A stretch of 64,000 nt of DNA, from assembly GCF_001444425.1 (NCBI RefSeq), contig NZ_CP013189.1, positions 496,001 to 560,000 of the forward strand, given 5' to 3'. Position numbers and translations under genes: made by a program. Under the pieces are notes generated by a model, which ran no database searches, was not told where the DNA came from, and saw only the letters and a list, made by a program, of their open reading frames with translations. Shown piece by piece: positions 17,590 to 28,718 of the stretch; within the stretch, counting starts at the first letter, position 1; the number at the start of each line of letters is the position of its first letter. The DNA comes from Pseudohongiella spirulinae. GTDB lineage: Bacteria > Pseudomonadota > Gammaproteobacteria > Pseudomonadales > Pseudohongiellaceae.

Positions 17590-18221
17590 TTTTTCTCACC
17601 GTCTTCTTGGTCATCAACCGGGATGAATTTGCCATCCTGCATGCTGACCCGTCCTGTTGGTGGGCTGTTGTAGAAGTCGTACACCGGTTCTTTCTCCGGT
17701 GCAGTCTTCTCAGGCGTATCGGCAGGGGAGGCTGAGTCTGCCGACTGCCCGGATAAGCTCGTGGTCTCGTCAGATTCCGTTGGGGGTTTTGTGTCTGAAG
17801 AACCTGTATGTGTATTGGAGGTCGTCGCAGTTTGCTCAGCTTGCTCGAGCGGCTTTGCAGGATCACCCGGTTTGGCAGTTTCGACTGGTTTCGACGGCGG
17901 CTCGGTAGGTACACCTTCCTCAGCACTGCTGGTCACGGCTGGAATATCTTCAACCGACTTGCGGGTTTCGTCCAGCAGTTTGTTAGCGTTTTTCTTGGCC
18001 TTTTCTATGTCAGCCATAATGGATTCATTGTGCAATTGACGCCGTATATCATCGGCGTTTATCTGCTGCTCAATCTCAGATTTGACCTTGTTGAAGCTGC
18101 GCCGGGCGCGACCAATCCACAGGGCGCCGGTACGAATAGCTCCCGGCAGCTTATCCGGACCCAGCACTAACAGTGCCACGATACCGATAAGCAGCAGCTC
18201 CATAAACCCAATATCAAACAT
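17586..18221 (-). CDS. tatB: Sec-independent translocase subunit TatB
   Basis: Single-span membrane protein that forms the Tat receptor with TatC. The N-terminal [22 protein letters not shown] carries the conserved Glu in the TM segment and the Gly-Pro hinge; an amphipathic helix and coiled region ([19 protein letters not shown]) follow. The C-terminal ~120 residues are Pro/Thr/Ser/Glu-rich and probably disordered, making it longer (211 residues) than many homologues. It lies between tatA (42-base gap) and tatC (overlap). Confidence 0.95.
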   Translation of the reverse strand: MFDIGFMELLLIGIVALLVLGPDKLPGAIRTGALWIGRARRSFNKVKSEIEQQINADDIRRQLHNESIMADIEKAKKNANKLLDETRKSVEDIPAVTSSAEEGVPTEPPSKPVETAKPGDPAKPLEQAEQTATTSNTHTGSSDTKPPTESDETTSLSGQSADSASPADTPEKTAPEKEPVYDFYNSPPTGRVSMQDGKFIPVDDQEDGEKK

Positions 18222-18263
18222 CGCTCAGATCCTGTGGTGCCGCCCGGCTGGGCTGCCCGAAGA

Positions 18264-18509
18264 TTATTTATCCTGCGGCTTTTCAGTGCGTGCGCTGGCC
18301 GTGGTGCTGGATTCTTCCTGATCTGCCGCGAGCTGCTCGGGCGTTTTCTTGGCGTCTTCCTCTTCATCGTCCTTAATAGCACTTTTGAAGCCTTTAAGCG
18401 CGCCGCCCAGATCCGAGCCCAGGCTGCGTAATTTTTTGGTGCCAAACAGCAGCACGATGATGAGAGCAATAATGAGCAATTGCCAGATACTGATACCACC
18501 GAATCCCAT
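18264..18509 (-). CDS. tatA: Sec-independent translocase subunit TatA
   Basis: Pore-forming Tat component of 81 residues. It has the N-terminal [25 protein letters not shown], the FG hinge before TKKLRSLG, an amphipathic helix ([14 protein letters not shown]) and an acidic/charged tail (DDEEEDAKK). It heads the tatABC cluster and follows hisE by 42 bases. Confidence 0.96.
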   Translation of the reverse strand: MGFGGISIWQLLIIALIIVLLFGTKKLRSLGSDLGGALKGFKSAIKDDEEEDAKKTPEQLAADQEESSTTASARTEKPQDK

Positions 18510-18551
18510 ACTTCCTCCGACTGAGCTGACAGCGTGAACCTGCAGCTCGAT

Positions 18552-18884
18552 TTACTGTTTAGATCTGGCTGCCTTCTCGGCCAGACCGGATATGTTAAAG
18601 CGCTTTCTCAGTTCTTCCAATACCTGCTCGTGACTGATATCAAGATGACTCAGCATGACCAGGCTGTGAAACCACAAATCGGCTGTTTCGCTAACCAGAG
18701 TCTGCGAGTCGCCACCTGACTGCACATCGCGGGCGGCCAGAATGGTTTCCACCGCTTCCTCGCCAACTTTTTCCAGGATTTTGTTTAATCCCCTGTTGTG
18801 CAGCGAGGCTACATAGGATGATTCCGGAGAAGCCTGCTTTCGCTGCTCCAGTATGGCAGCCAATTCAGTTAATACATCGCTCAT
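18552..18884 (-). CDS. hisE: Phosphoribosyl-ATP pyrophosphatase
   Basis: Second step of histidine synthesis: PR-ATP to PR-AMP plus PPi. A helical MazG-like enzyme of 110 residues, with metal-binding acidic residues in [15 protein letters not shown] and [13 protein letters not shown]. It is encoded separately from hisI, 13 bases downstream of it, unlike the fused enteric HisIE. Confidence 0.95.
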   Translation of the reverse strand: MSDVLTELAAILEQRKQASPESSYVASLHNRGLNKILEKVGEEAVETILAARDVQSGGDSQTLVSETADLWFHSLVMLSHLDISHEQVLEELRKRFNISGLAEKAARSKQ

Positions 18885-18897
18885 CGGGCCAGCTCAC

Positions 18898-19332
18898 TTA
18901 TTCCTTGGCGTTAGTCTGGTACATCTGTGCGGGGTCCTTAAGGACATCTTCACAAATCAGCCACTGCGGGCCGCTGTCACTGGCTGTCAACTGGCGGTAG
19001 AAGCAGCTCTGGCGGCCAGTGTGACAGGCCACGTCGCCAATCTGTTCCACTTGATAGCAGACAGCATCACCATCGCAGTCCAGTTGGATGTGATGCAGCA
19101 ACTGTACGTTGCCGGATTCCTCACCCTTGCGCCACAGCTTCTGCCGTGAGCGCGACCAGTATATCGCACGTCCTTCCTGCTGTGACAATGACAGTGCCTG
19201 GCGATTGGCCCACGCCACCATCAGGATGCGTCCACTCTTAAAGTCCTGGGCTACAACAGCCACCAGGCCCTTGTCATCCCACTTAACCTGATCCAGCCAG
19301 TTAATGTTCACGCCTTCAGTATGCTCTTTCAT
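18898..19332 (-). CDS. hisI: Phosphoribosyl-AMP cyclohydrolase
   Basis: Third step of histidine synthesis, opening the adenine ring of PR-AMP; a zinc enzyme. It has 144 residues. Signatures are [25 protein letters not shown], then [13 protein letters not shown] and the late [11 protein letters not shown], which holds the metal-binding cysteines. Its ATG overlaps the ubiB stop (ATGA), and hisE follows, so the two his genes are co-transcribed with ubiB rather than with a his operon. Confidence 0.95.
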   Translation of the reverse strand: MKEHTEGVNINWLDQVKWDDKGLVAVVAQDFKSGRILMVAWANRQALSLSQQEGRAIYWSRSRQKLWRKGEESGNVQLLHHIQLDCDGDAVCYQVEQIGDVACHTGRQSCFYRQLTASDSGPQWLICEDVLKDPAQMYQTNAKE

Positions 19333-20897
19333 GGTCTGAAATACAAAGTTGCCATGCCCGCTGCAACAATCAGCACGGCTATAAACATGTGACGCTCGCG
19401 GCGGCGCTGTATTTTGGCGCGCTGGCGCTGCTGCCTCAGATTGATCTGCAGCGTGTCATTAATGGCCTGAATCTGTTTGTGCTGATTCAGATTGTCCAGC
19501 ACCAGTTGAGGCAGGTGTGGAAACTGTTCAACCCAATCGGGCACATGATTCTTCAGTTGCTGCCATAAATAAGACGGCTGCATGCGTTTGCGGTTCCAGC
19601 GCTCCAGAAACGGCAGCGCAGTCTGCCACAGATCCAGTTCCGGGTACAGTTGTCGACCCAGGCCTTCGACATTCAACAAGGTTTTCTGCAACAGCACCAA
19701 TGAGGGCTGTACTTCCATGTCGAAGCGTCCTGCGGTACGGAACAACTGTACCAGCAGGTAACCAAAGGAAATGTCCTTCAGTGGTTTTTCGAAAATAGGT
19801 TCGCAGACGGTGCGCATGGCCGCTTCAAATTCCACCACTTTGGTGTCTGGCGGCACCCAGCCGCATTCCACATGCAATTCCGCCACTTTGCGATAATCAC
19901 GCTTGAAGATGGCTAACAGGTTGCGAGCCAGGTATTGCTGATCGTCGCTGTTCAGAGAGCCGATGATAGCGCAATCAATGGCGATGTAGCGGGGATTCTC
20001 CGGATCGGCGGGATCTACAAAAATATTACCCGGGTGCATATCGGCATGAAAGAAGCTGTGCTCGAAGACTTGCGTGAAAAATATCTCGACGCCTGTTTCG
20101 GCCAGTTTTTTCAGGTTTACACCATGCGCATTCAAGCGATCAATATCAGATACCGGAATGCCGTGAATGCGTTCGGTCACCAGCATATTGTCGCGACTGA
20201 CATGCCAATACACTTTGGGCACGTAAAGCAGCGGAGAGTCTTCGAAATTACGACGCAGCAGACTGGTATTGGCACCTTCTGAAGTCAGGTTCAGTTCTCC
20301 AAGAATGACGTGTTCGTAGTCAGCAATCACTTCTCTTGGACGCAGCCGTTTCCCTTGCGGCACATACTTTTCTATAAACCGGGCCAGCCACTTGAGAACA
20401 CGGATATCCTGGCGGATAACGTTTTCGATACCGGGGCGCAGGACCTTGATAACGACCTGTTCACCATCGGGGAGTGTGGCGGCGTGCACCTGGGCGATGG
20501 AGGCTGAAGCCAGAGCCTGTGTCTCGACGCTGGCAAAGTGTCCCGACCAGGGACTTTCCAGCGCCTGTTCTATCAGCTCATGAACGGTCGGGCTGGTGAA
20601 GCCGGGCACTTTGTCCTGCAGGCTTTGCAGTTCATCACTGATATCTGTGGGCAGGAAGTCGCGGCGCGTGGACAGTAGTTGGCCGAACTTGATGTAGATG
20701 GGGCCAAGTTCCTCCAGAGCGGCTTTCAAGCGCTGCGGTGGCGGCAGGCTGCGCACCCGGCTGCCGGTCCATGGTAACCCCCATAGACGCATCGCCCAGC
20801 GCAGAGCGAAAGATTGCGAGGTCTGCGGGCTGATCTGATCCAGGCGATATTTGGCGGCAACGGATACAATGCGCAAGAGTCGGGGCAGGTGAATCAC
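19329..20897 (-). CDS. ubiB: Ubiquinone biosynthesis atypical kinase UbiB
   Basis: ABC1/ADCK-family protein needed for coenzyme Q synthesis; family members act as ATPases on membrane lipid intermediates. It has 522 residues. Diagnostic motifs are KFGQ in [18 protein letters not shown] (about 90-105), the Ala-rich nucleotide loop [10 protein letters not shown] replacing the Gly-rich loop, the catalytic [11 protein letters not shown] and the metal site AIDCAIIG. A hydrophobic segment near the C-terminus ([16 protein letters not shown]) anchors it. The start is GTG 20897, 10 bases after coq7, and this coq7-ubiB pairing supports a shared quinone role. Confidence 0.95.
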   Translation of the reverse strand: MIHLPRLLRIVSVAAKYRLDQISPQTSQSFALRWAMRLWGLPWTGSRVRSLPPPQRLKAALEELGPIYIKFGQLLSTRRDFLPTDISDELQSLQDKVPGFTSPTVHELIEQALESPWSGHFASVETQALASASIAQVHAATLPDGEQVVIKVLRPGIENVIRQDIRVLKWLARFIEKYVPQGKRLRPREVIADYEHVILGELNLTSEGANTSLLRRNFEDSPLLYVPKVYWHVSRDNMLVTERIHGIPVSDIDRLNAHGVNLKKLAETGVEIFFTQVFEHSFFHADMHPGNIFVDPADPENPRYIAIDCAIIGSLNSDDQQYLARNLLAIFKRDYRKVAELHVECGWVPPDTKVVEFEAAMRTVCEPIFEKPLKDISFGYLLVQLFRTAGRFDMEVQPSLVLLQKTLLNVEGLGRQLYPELDLWQTALPFLERWNRKRMQPSYLWQQLKNHVPDWVEQFPHLPQLVLDNLNQHKQIQAINDTLQINLRQQRQRAKIQRRRERHMFIAVLIVAAGMATLYFRP

Positions 20898-20907
20898 CGC
20901 AGCGGCC

Positions 20908-21552
20908 TCAGATGCGCCGCGTCAGTGATTTCATGACTCCGGCCATGAGTTTCATGCCGGCTTTAACCGGCAGGGGCAGCTCGGCACCACCGGCCGCCAT
21001 GGCGCTGTCACCATGTTTTTTCTCGTCGATGACCATCTGCTTGAGCACGGCGCGGCTTTTGTGGTCGTCAGCGGGCAGGCGCTCCAGGTGATCTTCCAGA
21101 TGTTCGCAGACTTGCTTTTCGGTTTCGCCCACGAATCCAAGACTCCACTTGTCACCAATCATGCCGGCGGTGGCGCCGACGCCAAAGGACAAGGCGTAAA
21201 AAGCCGGATTCAGCAGACTGGGACGGCTATCCAGCGCGTGCAGGCGGTCTTCGCACCAGGCCAGGTGGTCGATCTCTTCTCGCGCCGCGTGATTCATGGA
21301 CTCGCGCACATCCGGCAATTTTGCTGTCAATGCCTGCCCCTGGTACAGGGCCTGTGCGCACACTTCGCCGGTATGATTAATACGCATCAGCCCAGCGGCC
21401 AGTTTTTGCTCAGCCTCGGACAGATCCGATTCCTCAGCCAGCAGCGCCGGCGAGCGGCGGTCAGCGGTATTGCTGCCGGGCACCAGCGTGTGCAGTGCCT
21501 GGTCCAGTTGCAGAACCAGACGATCGGCCAGACTGTAATGTTGCTGATTCAT
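20908..21552 (-). CDS. coq7: Demethoxyubiquinone hydroxylase Coq7
   Basis: Di-iron hydroxylase for the C6 hydroxylation of demethoxyubiquinone, replacing the flavoprotein UbiF found in enterics. It has 214 residues. The di-iron ligands are visible in [41 protein letters not shown] and [11 protein letters not shown]. The segment [15 protein letters not shown] and the C-terminal helix probably sit at the membrane. It is followed directly by ubiB and preceded by purD (30 bases). Confidence 0.95.
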   Translation of the reverse strand: MNQQHYSLADRLVLQLDQALHTLVPGSNTADRRSPALLAEESDLSEAEQKLAAGLMRINHTGEVCAQALYQGQALTAKLPDVRESMNHAAREEIDHLAWCEDRLHALDSRPSLLNPAFYALSFGVGATAGMIGDKWSLGFVGETEKQVCEHLEDHLERLPADDHKSRAVLKQMVIDEKKHGDSAMAAGGAELPLPVKAGMKLMAGVMKSLTRRI

Positions 21553-21581
21553 GCTGCTTTCCTGCTCGTTGCGTGGGCGGT

Positions 21582-22874
21582 TTATTCTGCCTGCTCGCGG
21601 GCAATGGCCCGGTGGCCAATGTCGCGGCGGTAGTAGATTTTATCCCACTGAATTTTTTCTGCCAGTGCGTAGGCGGCTTTTTGTGCCTGAGTTACCGTAT
21701 CGCCCAGCGCCACAGCACATAGCACGCGCCCGCCACTGGTTACCACCTGACCGTCTTTCAGCGTTGTACCGGCATGGAAAATCTTGGCACTGTCAGTTTC
21801 TACTGCCTTATCCAGTCCGCTGATCGGGACATTTTTGGCATAAGCATCAGGATAACCACCACTGGCCAGTACCACTCCGATACTGGCACGAGAATCCCAG
21901 TTGACCGAGCATTGGTCCAGTTCGCCGTCGATGGCGGCCTGGCAAAGCGCGGTGAGGTCAGACTGCAGGCGCATCATGACCGGTTGGGCTTCCGGATCGC
22001 CAAAGCGGCAGTTGAATTCGATCACGTTGACCGCACCGTCGGGCGCAATCATCAGGCCGGCGTACAGGAAGCCGGTGTAGGGGTTGCCTTCGGCGGCCAT
22101 GCCTTTGACAGTAGGCTCAATCACTTCGCGCATGATGCGATCGTGCACATCCTGAGTCACCACCGGTGCAGGTGAGTAGGCACCCATGCCGCCGGTGTTG
22201 GGGCCTTTGTCGCCATCATCGCGGGCCTTGTGATCCTGCGAGGTCGCCATAGGCAGAATGTTTTTGCCATCGACCATGACAATAAAGCTGGCTTCTTCGC
22301 CCTGCAGGAAAGTCTCGATGACGACGCGGCTGCCGGCATCGCCGAAGCGGTTGCCAGAGAGCATGTCGCGGATCGTGGCCTCAGCCTCGTCCTGCGTCTG
22401 AGCAATGATGACGCCTTTGCCGGCGGCCAGACCGTCAGCCTTGATAACAATGGGTGTGCCCTGTTGTTTAACGTAGGCGATGGCCTGATCCGCATCAGTA
22501 AAGTTCTGATAGGAGGCGGTAGGAATGTTGTGTCGTGCCAGAAAATCCTTGGTAAACGCCTTGGAGCCTTCCAGTTGTGCAGCCCCTTTGCGAGGCCCAA
22601 AACAGCGCAGTCCCTGCTCGCTGAAGTAATCCACCACACCGGCGACCAGCGGCGCTTCCGGGCCCACTACGGTCAATTCCACCTGATTGTTGCGGGCGAA
22701 TTCAACCAGTGCCGGGAAATCCAGCGGGTCGATGTCGACATTCTGCACACCGGTTTCAGTAGCGGTGCCGGCATTGCCGGGCGCAACAAATACCGTGTTA
22801 ACCTGCTCAGATTGTGCCAGTTTCCACGCCAGTGCGTGCTCGCGGCCGCCGCTTCCCAATACCAATACGTTCAT
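21582..22874 (-). CDS. purD: Phosphoribosylamine-glycine ligase
   Basis: GAR synthetase, second step of purine synthesis, with an ATP-grasp fold, 430 residues. It begins [22 protein letters not shown]. Other signatures are [15 protein letters not shown], the ATP-binding [18 protein letters not shown], and the family motif [17 protein letters not shown]. It follows purH by 14 bases, the usual purHD order. Confidence 0.97.
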   Translation of the reverse strand: MNVLVLGSGGREHALAWKLAQSEQVNTVFVAPGNAGTATETGVQNVDIDPLDFPALVEFARNNQVELTVVGPEAPLVAGVVDYFSEQGLRCFGPRKGAAQLEGSKAFTKDFLARHNIPTASYQNFTDADQAIAYVKQQGTPIVIKADGLAAGKGVIIAQTQDEAEATIRDMLSGNRFGDAGSRVVIETFLQGEEASFIVMVDGKNILPMATSQDHKARDDGDKGPNTGGMGAYSPAPVVTQDVHDRIMREVIEPTVKGMAAEGNPYTGFLYAGLMIAPDGAVNVIEFNCRFGDPEAQPVMMRLQSDLTALCQAAIDGELDQCSVNWDSRASIGVVLASGGYPDAYAKNVPISGLDKAVETDSAKIFHAGTTLKDGQVVTSGGRVLCAVALGDTVTQAQKAAYALAEKIQWDKIYYRRDIGHRAIAREQAE

Positions 22875-22888
22875 GCTGATTCCCTGCC

Positions 22889-24460
22889 TTAGTGTCGGAA
22901 GTGGCGGATGCCGGTAAAGACCATGGCCATACCTGCTTCGTCAGCAGCAGCAATGACTTCCTCGTCGCGCATTGAACCGCCGGGCTGGATCACGGCGGTG
23001 ATGCCGGCCTTGGCGGCTGCATCAATACCATCGCGGAAGGGGAAGAAGGCATCGGATGCCATGACTGAACCTTCTACCACCAGATCTTCATCGGCGGCTT
23101 TGATGCCGGCAATTTTGGCGCTGTAAACGCGGCTCATCTGGCCTGCGCCTACACCAATCGTCTGCTGGTTCTTGCAATAAACGATGGCATTGGATTTCAC
23201 AAACTGTGCTACCGTCCAGGCAAACATCAGATCACTCAGTTCCTGTTCCCTGGGCTGGCGCTTACTGACCACGGTCAGGTCGCTGCGGCTGATCTTGTGG
23301 ATATCGCGATCCTGCACCAGCAGGCCGCCATTGACGCGTTTGTAGTCCCAGGCCGGTACTGGGTCGGCCGGCCATTCACCGCAGGCCAGCACGCGTACAT
23401 TGGGTTTGGCGGACAGTATATCCAGAGCATCGTTGTGCACTGATGGTGCGATGATTACTTCGCTGAACTGCTGATCAATGATGGCTTTGGCCGTTGCCGC
23501 ATCCAGCGGACGGTTGAAGGCGATGATGCCGCCGAAGGCCGAAGTCGGGTCGGTGCGGAAGGCCAGCTGGTAGGCCTCAGTTATGTCTGCGGCAACCGCC
23601 ACCCCGCAGGGGTTGGCGTGTTTTACAATCACGCAGGCTGGGTCGTCAAAACTTTTTACGCACTCCAGTGCCGCATCGGTATCGGCGATATTGTTGTAGG
23701 ACAGCTCTTTGCCCTGCAGTTGCTCGGCAGTGCTGACACTGGCTTCCTGTGGTGCCTTTTCTACGTAAAACGCCGCATTCTGATGCGGGTTTTCGCCGTA
23801 ACGCAGTACCTGCTTCTGCACGAACTGACTGCTGAAGGTGCGCGGGAATTCGCCGCCGGTGACGCGCTTGCCCAGATAGTTGGCAATGGCGGCATCGTAG
23901 GCGGCGGTGTGTTCAAAGGTTTTTACCGCCAGATCGAAGCGTGTGCTGTCTGTCAGCCCGCCGGCATTTATTTTCATCTCTTCGATCACGGTGCTGTAGT
24001 CTGACGGATTAACCACCACAGCCACCCAATTGTGATTTTTGGCCGCTGCGCGCAGCATGGTCGGACCGCCGATGTCGATGTTCTCAATGGCCATGGGCAG
24101 GTCGCAATCCGGGCGCGCGACTGTCGCCTCAAACGGATACAGGTTGACCACGACCAGATCAATGGCAGGTATGTCGTGCTCCTGCATGACTTTGCCATCA
24201 ATATCGCGACGCGCCAGAATGCCGCCATGCACGCGGGGGTGCAATGTCTTGACGCGGCCGTCCATCATTTCCGGAAAACCGGTGTAATCGGAAATTTCGA
24301 TGGCGGGAATATTGTTCTCTGTCAGCAGGCGGTAAGTGCCGCCGGTGGACAGAATTTCGACACCGGCCTGATGAAGTGAACGGGCAAAATCAGCAATACC
24401 GGTTTTGTCCGACACGCTGATTAATGCACGACGGATAACGGCTGTATTCTCAGTAGACAT
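22889..24460 (-). CDS. purH: Bifunctional AICAR transformylase/IMP cyclohydrolase
   Basis: Catalyses the last two steps to IMP, 523 residues. The N-terminal MGS-like cyclohydrolase domain (about 1-200) has [24 protein letters not shown] and [12 protein letters not shown]. The C-terminal transformylase domain has [10 protein letters not shown] (catalytic Lys and His), [12 protein letters not shown] and the end [17 protein letters not shown] with [10 protein letters not shown]. It lies 50 bases downstream of fis. Confidence 0.97.
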   Translation of the reverse strand: MSTENTAVIRRALISVSDKTGIADFARSLHQAGVEILSTGGTYRLLTENNIPAIEISDYTGFPEMMDGRVKTLHPRVHGGILARRDIDGKVMQEHDIPAIDLVVVNLYPFEATVARPDCDLPMAIENIDIGGPTMLRAAAKNHNWVAVVVNPSDYSTVIEEMKINAGGLTDSTRFDLAVKTFEHTAAYDAAIANYLGKRVTGGEFPRTFSSQFVQKQVLRYGENPHQNAAFYVEKAPQEASVSTAEQLQGKELSYNNIADTDAALECVKSFDDPACVIVKHANPCGVAVAADITEAYQLAFRTDPTSAFGGIIAFNRPLDAATAKAIIDQQFSEVIIAPSVHNDALDILSAKPNVRVLACGEWPADPVPAWDYKRVNGGLLVQDRDIHKISRSDLTVVSKRQPREQELSDLMFAWTVAQFVKSNAIVYCKNQQTIGVGAGQMSRVYSAKIAGIKAADEDLVVEGSVMASDAFFPFRDGIDAAAKAGITAVIQPGGSMRDEEVIAAADEAGMAMVFTGIRHFRH

Positions 24461-24510
24461 AGGCTCAATTTCTAGGTTTGAAACGGGTGGGAAATGCTGG
24501 ATTGGCGGGA

Positions 24511-24774
24511 TCAGACCCGCAATCCATACTGGCGTATCTTTTTGCGTAGAGTACCACGATTGAGCCCCAGCATGGTAGAGGTGCGGCTCTGGTTGCCGCC
24601 ATTGTGGTCCAGAACGGCCTGGATTAGCGGTGGCTCAATTTCGCTGAGCACCAGCTCATAAAGATTGGTGACCAGGCCTTCGTCGTCTTCTTCAATATCG
24701 CCCAGATAAACCGCCATGGAACGCTCGACGGCCTGGCGCAGACTGAAGGGTTCGGCAAGCTCGTCTTTTTTCAT
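24511..24774 (-). CDS. fis: DNA-binding protein Fis
   Basis: Nucleoid-associated factor acting at rRNA promoters and in DNA bending. It has 87 residues. The C-terminal helix-turn-helix [24 protein letters not shown] is typical of Fis. The N-terminal part has the beta-hairpin arm region. Its start overlaps the dusB stop by 4 bases, the conserved dusB-fis arrangement of gammaproteobacteria. Confidence 0.95.
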   Translation of the reverse strand: MKKDELAEPFSLRQAVERSMAVYLGDIEEDDEGLVTNLYELVLSEIEPPLIQAVLDHNGGNQSRTSTMLGLNRGTLRKKIRQYGLRV

Positions 24775-25844
24775 AGAGGTCCGTCTGACTGTATTAAATT
24801 GTTGCGTAATTTTTCATGATAAGCCGACAGGATGTCACGCTGCTCCACGGCATCCCGGGTGGTCATGAAATGCGCTTTGAGTTCAGCGCCGCCGGGCAGT
24901 GCCTTACTGTACCAATCTATGTGCTTGCGGGCAAAGAGTGCGCCTTTGAAGTCGCCGTAAAATGCCAGCAGCGCGTGAATGTGATCCAGCATCAACGTGC
25001 TGATATCGATGGCTGGCGGGTTATGTTCCAGTTCCCCGTTGTTCAGGTAGCGATGAATCTGTCTGAATATCCAGGGCTGGCCCTGCGCGGCACGGCCAAT
25101 CATCAGGCCATCAGCACCGGTGTGACGCAGCACATAGGCCGCCTTTTCAGGGCTGTTGATATCTCCGTTGGCAATCACCGGAATGCTGACGGATTGCTTG
25201 ATAGCGGCAATGGTGTCGTACTCTGCATCGCCCATAAAGCGGCACTCTCGGGTGCGTCCGTGTATGCTCAGCATGGCAATACCGCTGTCTTCGGCAATGC
25301 GCGCAATCAGCGGGCCGTTGCGTTCTTTACGGCTCCAGCCGGTGCGGGTTTTCAGGGTCACCGGGATGTCCACGGCGGCCACCACGGCGCACAGGATGCG
25401 TTCAACCAGATCGGGATCCTGCATCAGTGCTGAGCCGGATGCGCGTTTGAGTACTTTCTTGGCCGGACAGCCCATGTTGATGTCGATGACCTCAGCGCCC
25501 ATGTCGGCATTTTTGCGTGCGGCATCGGCCATCATTTGTGGATCATAACCGGCGATCTGCACGATCTCAGGGCCGCAGTTGTCAGAGCGTTTCAGGCGCA
25601 GGCGATTTTTTTCGCTGCTCCAGACGCTGGAGTCTGCCGGGACCATTTCTGCGATGGTGAGAGTGGCGCCCTGCTGCAGGCAGATCTCCCGGAATGGCAG
25701 ATCGCTGACACCCACCATGGGTGCCAGCATGATGGGACACTGCAGCGTATGTTTTCCCAGCTGGAAACCCGCCGTCTGAATGCGTTTGTACGCCGTTTCA
25801 GCGGGCCGGTGCAGGGCGTTGTCAGCAAGAGCGGCCAGTGTCAT
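24771..25844 (-). CDS. dusB: tRNA-dihydrouridine synthase B
   Basis: FMN-dependent reduction of uridine in tRNA. The TIM barrel has APMVGVSDLPFR, the catalytic Cys in DINMGCPAKKV, TLKTRTGW, LSIHGRTRECRF, IANGDI and LMIGRAAQGQPWIF. At 357 residues it carries an N-terminal extension of about 28 residues relative to the enteric enzyme, whose family start corresponds to FQLGKHTLQCPIMLAPM. No in-frame Met occurs between the ATG at 25844 (ATGA overlap with the DUF3426 gene) and the core, so the extension seems real. The TIM barrel is followed by the helical C-terminal domain. Confidence 0.95.
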   Translation of the reverse strand: MTLAALADNALHRPAETAYKRIQTAGFQLGKHTLQCPIMLAPMVGVSDLPFREICLQQGATLTIAEMVPADSSVWSSEKNRLRLKRSDNCGPEIVQIAGYDPQMMADAARKNADMGAEVIDINMGCPAKKVLKRASGSALMQDPDLVERILCAVVAAVDIPVTLKTRTGWSRKERNGPLIARIAEDSGIAMLSIHGRTRECRFMGDAEYDTIAAIKQSVSIPVIANGDINSPEKAAYVLRHTGADGLMIGRAAQGQPWIFRQIHRYLNNGELEHNPPAIDISTLMLDHIHALLAFYGDFKGALFARKHIDWYSKALPGGAELKAHFMTTRDAVEQRDILSAYHEKLRNNLIQSDGPL

Positions 25845-26425
25845 GGCAATTCTGCCGGTTCAATCAGTGATAGTTGGTAGTTTATGGCATCGTCGCCGGG
25901 ACTGGCGAAGGCCAGTTCGGCAGATATCAACTCCCCTGCACCCAGGATGAGGTTGTCAGGTGTTCGGTCGGCGACGTAATGTCTGGCGCTGAATTGTCGG
26001 CCAGCGATGGGGTCGCCTTGCGGGCTGGTGAACTGCAGAATCATGTCGGGCAGCGGCTGTGCAAAGTCAGCCCGGTTTTGCATGGAAAGCGTCAGGACAG
26101 TGATGTTTCGATAGTCCGGGTGATCATTCAGCTTAAGCTCGGTTACCTGAATCCGGGAGGGGTCAGACAAGGGCGGCAGCGCGCAGCCGACTAGTTCGCA
26201 GGCATAACTCATGATCGCCCGGGAAGTGGCCTGAGCTAATATTTGCTGTTGATAAAAATAAGATAGCTGGCCGAACAATGAGGTCACTAACACGAGAATC
26301 AGAATAAGCAGGCCGGTTGTCCGCCACCCGCTTCTGATGGGTTTTTCATCGGCTGATAATTGCAGCGGCTCATCAAGGTGAGGCAGCTCGTCGGCTGGTG
26401 TTTTTGCTTCGATCAGTGTCCACAT
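25841..26425 (-). CDS. DUF3426-domain membrane protein
   Basis: Unknown function, 194 residues. A ~35-residue acidic N-terminal region is followed by one TM helix (GLLILILVLVTSLFGQLSYFY) and a periplasmic domain of the DUF3426 type (CELVGCALPPLSDPSRIQVTE ... QPLPDMILQFTSPQGDPIAGRQFSARHYV). Many relatives carry an N-terminal CxxC zinc ribbon; none is present here. I choose ATG 26425 because AGGAGG lies 11 bases upstream. The longer frame starts at a GTG (26458) inside prmA. It sits between prmA and dusB as in many gammaproteobacteria. Confidence 0.82.
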   Translation of the reverse strand: MWTLIEAKTPADELPHLDEPLQLSADEKPIRSGWRTTGLLILILVLVTSLFGQLSYFYQQQILAQATSRAIMSYACELVGCALPPLSDPSRIQVTELKLNDHPDYRNITVLTLSMQNRADFAQPLPDMILQFTSPQGDPIAGRQFSARHYVADRTPDNLILGAGELISAELAFASPGDDAINYQLSLIEPAELP

Positions 26426-26432
26426 AAGTCTG

Positions 26433-27320
26433 TCAGCCTCCTGGCGCCCGGCGCACACCGGTCACGCAAACCCACTCGTCACGCACAATGGGCTCCTGCA
26501 GATCGAAGCCTTGCCGGTAAGCTTCGATCAGGCCATTGGTCTGTTCTGACAACACGCCCGACAGTGCAAGCTGGCCGCCGGTTCTGGTCAGGCCGGTCAA
26601 TATCGGGGTCAGCTCAACCAGAGGGCCGGAAAGGATATTGGCGACCATGATGTCGGCCGGTGCGTGCTGTTCCCCCGGTAAATGAACTGTCAGCTGGCCG
26701 GCGGCAATACCATTGGCGTCGCGATTATTGGCCGTGGCAATCAGCGCCTGTGGATCATTATCAATGGCAATGACCTGGCGGGCGCCCAGCAGCACGGCGG
26801 CAATCGCCAGAATGCCGGAGCCGCAGCCGTAATCAATGACAGTTTTATCCGTCAGGTCCAGGCCGTCCAGCCATTCCAGGCACATTGCAGTGGTCGGATG
26901 TGTGCCGGAACCGAAGGCCAGACCTGGATCCAGCAAGATGTTGACGGCCCCGGGATCCTGCGGTTGGCACCAGGTGGGGCAGACCCACAGTCGCCTGCCA
27001 AATCGTATGGGTTTGAACTCATCCATCCAGGCCCGTTCCCAGTCCTGATCGTCGATTTGCTCAACAATAAGGTCACGGTCTTCAAGACGGCTGGCTGATT
27101 TGACGGTCGTGAGAATATCTTCCAGATCAGCATCGGCCTCAAACAGTACGCTCAGCAGGGTCTGTTGCCATAGCGGTGTGCTGTCAGGGTCTAATTGGAA
27201 AACGGGTTCATCTTCGGCGTCCAGAAATGACACTGACACAGCGCCCAGAGACTGGAACAGTTGTTCCATCTGCGGGGCTTCTGTGTCAGTGATTCTGGCT
27301 TTTATCTGCTGCCAGGGCAT
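26433..27320 (-). CDS. prmA: Ribosomal protein L11 methyltransferase
   Basis: SAM-dependent trimethylation of L11, 295 residues. The N-terminal L11-recognition domain (about 1-110) precedes a Rossmann methyltransferase. Signatures are LDPGLAFGSGTHPTTAMCLEWL, SAM motif I VIDYGCGSGILAIAA, and IMVANILSGPLVEL with the catalytic NxxxxP-like region. It lies 36 bases downstream of accC. Confidence 0.96.
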   Translation of the reverse strand: MPWQQIKARITDTEAPQMEQLFQSLGAVSVSFLDAEDEPVFQLDPDSTPLWQQTLLSVLFEADADLEDILTTVKSASRLEDRDLIVEQIDDQDWERAWMDEFKPIRFGRRLWVCPTWCQPQDPGAVNILLDPGLAFGSGTHPTTAMCLEWLDGLDLTDKTVIDYGCGSGILAIAAVLLGARQVIAIDNDPQALIATANNRDANGIAAGQLTVHLPGEQHAPADIMVANILSGPLVELTPILTGLTRTGGQLALSGVLSEQTNGLIEAYRQGFDLQEPIVRDEWVCVTGVRRAPGG

Positions 27321-27356
27321 TATCTTGGCCTCATTACATGCGTGGTGTGCGTGCCT

Positions 27357-28706
27357 TTATTTGGCAGCGTCACTCAGCATGTGCTCCAGATAATGAATGT
27401 TGACGCCACCTTTACGGAAGTTAGGGTCGCGCAATATGTCCTTGTGCAAGGCGATATTGGTACGAATGCCATCAATCAGGATTTCATCCAGCGCGTTCTG
27501 CATTCTCACCAGGGCTTCTTCCCGGCTGGCGCCAAAACTGATGAGCTTGCCAATCAGCGAGTCATAATAAGGCGGGACGGTGTAGCCGCTGTAAATGTGC
27601 GAGTCGACCCGTATGCCGTGACCGCCAGGTGCATGGTACAGATTGATCTTGCCGGGGCAGGGCATAAATGAACTGGGATCCTCGGCATTGATCCGGCACT
27701 CCAGCGAGTGGCCGCTGATTTTGACGTCTTCCTGGCGAATGGACAGAGGCATGCCGCTGGCAATTTTTAGCTGCTCTTTAACGATGTCGACGCCGGTGAC
27801 CATTTCGGTGACCGGGTGCTCCACCTGCACACGCGTGTTCATCTCAATGAAATAAAACTGCTCGTCCTGATACAGGAATTCCAGGGTGCCGGCGCCGCGA
27901 TATTTCATCAACTGGCAGGCTTTGATACAGGTTTCGGCTACCTGCTGGCGCACGTCGTCGGGTATGCCTGGCGCAGGAGCCTCTTCAATGACTTTCTGGT
28001 GGCGACGTTGCATGGAGCAGTCACGGTCACCCAGGTAAAGCGCATTGCCCTGGCCGTCACCCAACACCTGAATTTCAACGTGGCGCGGGTTTTCCAGAAA
28101 TTTTTCCAGGTAAACAGTGTCATTTCCGAAGGCGGCTTTGGCTTCGGACTTGGTGACGTAAATGCCTTTCAGCAGGGATGCTTCGCTGTGCACAACGCGC
28201 ATGCCGCGACCACCACCGCCGGCGGCTGCCTTGATGATGACAGGGTAGCCGATACGCCGGGCAATGCTCAGCGTGCGTTCGTTATCATCATCCAGTGGGC
28301 CGTCGGAGCCGGGAACAGTGGGGACGCCAGCTTTTTTCATGGCTTCGATGGCTGACACTTTGTCGCCCATCAGGCGGATGGTTTCGGCGCGCGGTCCGAT
28401 AAATGTGAATCCGCTGCGTTCCACCTGCTCGGCAAAATCGGCGTTTTCAGACAGGAAACCATAACCGGGGTGGATGGCGACGGCGTCTGTCACTTCTGTG
28501 GCGGCAATAATGGCCGGTACATTCAGGTAACTCTGCGCGGCGCTGGCCGGGCCAATGCAAACTGATTCGTCAGCCAGTCGCACGTGCATCAGGTCGCGGT
28601 CGGCGCTGGAGTGCACGGCCACCGTCTTAATGCCCAGCTCCTTGCAGGCGCGCAGGATGCGCAGTGCGATCTCCCCGCGATTGGCTATGAGAACTTTATC
28701 AAGCAT
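27357..28706 (-). CDS. accC: Acetyl-CoA carboxylase, biotin carboxylase subunit
   Basis: Carboxylates biotin on AccB in the committed step of fatty-acid synthesis, 449 residues. It starts [20 protein letters not shown]. The ATP-grasp glycine loop [14 protein letters not shown] is near residue 160, and [20 protein letters not shown] carries the catalytic Glu and Arg. The C-terminal domain ends [10 protein letters not shown]. It follows accB by 12 bases. Confidence 0.98.
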   Translation of the reverse strand: MLDKVLIANRGEIALRILRACKELGIKTVAVHSSADRDLMHVRLADESVCIGPASAAQSYLNVPAIIAATEVTDAVAIHPGYGFLSENADFAEQVERSGFTFIGPRAETIRLMGDKVSAIEAMKKAGVPTVPGSDGPLDDDNERTLSIARRIGYPVIIKAAAGGGGRGMRVVHSEASLLKGIYVTKSEAKAAFGNDTVYLEKFLENPRHVEIQVLGDGQGNALYLGDRDCSMQRRHQKVIEEAPAPGIPDDVRQQVAETCIKACQLMKYRGAGTLEFLYQDEQFYFIEMNTRVQVEHPVTEMVTGVDIVKEQLKIASGMPLSIRQEDVKISGHSLECRINAEDPSSFMPCPGKINLYHAPGGHGIRVDSHIYSGYTVPPYYDSLIGKLISFGASREEALVRMQNALDEILIDGIRTNIALHKDILRDPNFRKGGVNIHYLEHMLSDAAK

Positions 28707-28718
28707 CTTGTTAGACCC

